From Brevibacterium sp. W7.2 (lineage in GTDB: Bacteria > Actinomycetota > Actinomycetes > Actinomycetales > Brevibacteriaceae), in contig NZ_CP073089.1 of assembly GCF_018137945.1 (NCBI RefSeq), positions 2,914,001-2,978,000 on the forward strand: DNA of 64,000 nt, given 5' to 3'. Position 1 is the first letter of the stretch. Each line of letters starts with the position of its first letter. The notes beneath the pieces are model-generated. The model made no database searches, was not told the origin of the DNA, and was given only the letters and a program-made list of their open reading frames with translations. Of this stretch, positions 63,243-64,000 are shown piece by piece. A program made the translations under genes and the position numbers.

Positions 63243-64000
63243 GTGACGACAGACCGTGAACCCGCACCGGACGATGCCGGCCCCACGACCGGAGACGACT
63301 CCCGCACCCCGATGGATCGCGTCGAGACCGAGGGCCTGTCCCCGATCGACGAGCTCGCGTTCGCCCGTGTCCTCCTCGACTCGGTCAAGGCCGGGCGCCG
63401 AGGCGCGACGCTGCGGCTCTACCGTCCCGCCCCGACCGTGGCCTTCGGTGCCCGCGACCGCTTCCTCCCCGGCTTCCCGGCCGCCGTCGAAGCCGCCCGC
63501 GACCACGGGTTCACCCCCGCTCTGCGCAGCCTCGGCGGACGCGCCGCCGCCTACCATGAGGGCTCTCTCGTCATCGATCACATCGAACCGAGCGATTCCT
63601 TCATCACGAACACCTCCGCGCGCTTCAGCCGCTTCGGCGAAGATTATGTCTCAGTGCTGCGCGGCATCGGCGTCGACGCCCGCCTCGGCGAGATCCCCGG
63701 CGAATACTGCCCGGGAGAGTACAGCGTCAACGTCGCCGGACGGATCAAGGCCATCGGCACCGCGCAGCGCGTCGTCTCCGGGGCGTGGCTGTTCTCGTCC
63801 TCGGTCATCGTCACCGACCCCGATCCGATCCGCGCCGTCCTCACCGACGTCGAGGCCGCACTGGGCGTGACGTGGGATCCGCTGACCGGCGGGGCGATCA
63901 GTGAGGTGCACCCGGAGATCACGGTCGATGCCGTCGCCGAGGCGTTCGCCTCCTATTTCGCCCGCGACTTCGCGCTCACGCCCAGTTCGCCGACGGCAGA
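63243..64000 (+). CDS. Lipoate-protein ligase A family protein, 3' end outside the window
   Basis: At least 252 codons are open to the window edge from a GTG at 63243. The protein has LRLYRPAPTVAFGARDRF, RSLGGRAAAYHEGSLVIDHI, PGEYSVNVAGRIKAIGTAQR with the conserved Lys, and GAWLFSSSVIV. This is the pattern of the LplA/biotin-lipoate ligase superfamily, which attaches lipoate or octanoate to carrier domains. An Asp/Thr-rich leader of about 30 residues precedes the domain. It is divergent from the tmk fusion. Confidence 0.83.
   Translation, partial: MTTDREPAPDDAGPTTGDDSRTPMDRVETEGLSPIDELAFARVLLDSVKAGRRGATLRLYRPAPTVAFGARDRFLPGFPAAVEAARDHGFTPALRSLGGRAAAYHEGSLVIDHIEPSDSFITNTSARFSRFGEDYVSVLRGIGVDARLGEIPGEYCPGEYSVNVAGRIKAIGTAQRVVSGAWLFSSSVIVTDPDPIRAVLTDVEAALGVTWDPLTGGAISEVHPEITVDAVAEAFASYFARDFALTPSSPTA

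Noticed and set aside
61169..63259. 696-codon plus-strand open frame
   Set aside because: Shadow of the tmk fusion; the opposite strand has clear kinase motifs and membrane helices.

Overview
The window is high-G+C DNA with GTG starts, 1-4 bp start/stop overlaps and actinobacterial signatures: an ftsH-folE-folP run, a fused LysX lysyl-tRNA synthetase/lysyltransferase, a membrane-domain/thymidylate-kinase fusion next to holB, and an F420-associated-type zincin beside tilS. It fits a chromosome of the Micrococcales, possibly Brevibacterium-like; the genus is an inference.

Layout. 0-12.3 kb: housekeeping block ftsH-folE-folP(-folB), hpt, tilS, zincin, dacB, ppa, interrupted between tilS and hpt by a transporter, an amidohydrolase and repeat-rich DNA. 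12.3-17.2 kb: lysX with a DUF998-like membrane protein and an alpha/beta hydrolase. 17.3-25.9 kb: VOC protein, CPBP protease, RND exporter, a repeat-filled gap, MFS exporter, nitroreductase, msrA. 26-29.4 kb: unknown protein, def, CitE-like lyase, MaoC-like hydratase. 29.5-36.5 kb: MFS/TetR pair with a double operator, HAD phosphatase, DUF899, DUF2254, cardiolipin synthase. 36.7-42.3 kb: acyl-CoA dehydrogenase plus a methylcrotonyl-type carboxylase (leucine/isovalerate catabolism) facing a TetR regulator. 42.3-44.5 kb: a foreign AT-richer insert in the 3' end of that regulator. 44.6-50.3 kb: quinone reductase, acetyltransferase/glycolipid-binding fusion, fadBA. 50.6-57.5 kb: small secreted protein, membrane proteins, a C45 acyltransferase-HTH fusion with an operator-like promoter, HD hydrolase, M48 protease, a second small insert and tRNA-Thr. 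57.8-64 kb: M20 peptidase, holB, tmk fusion and a partial lipoate ligase.

Most interesting region: 42,052-44,532. A 1.9-kb insert carries one P-loop ATPase resembling the Sll1717-type, defence-associated ATPases. A 280-bp, about 99% identical duplication of the 3' part of the host tetR gene flanks it. The left copy keeps tetR full length with a new C-terminus; the right copy is a promoterless remnant. No transposase or integrase is visible. A smaller case with the same layout lies at 56,579-57,386: a 47-bp copy of the end of a membrane-protein gene flanks a 0.7-kb insert with one small membrane protein, next to tRNA-Thr.

Other structure worth attention: a TTGACA-containing palindrome in an apparent leaderless promoter before the C45-HTH gene; paired TetR operators; minisatellite-like repeats in several intergenic regions; and a very frequent decamer, GCCGAGGCGG. 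All calls come from reading the sequence; no database search was run.
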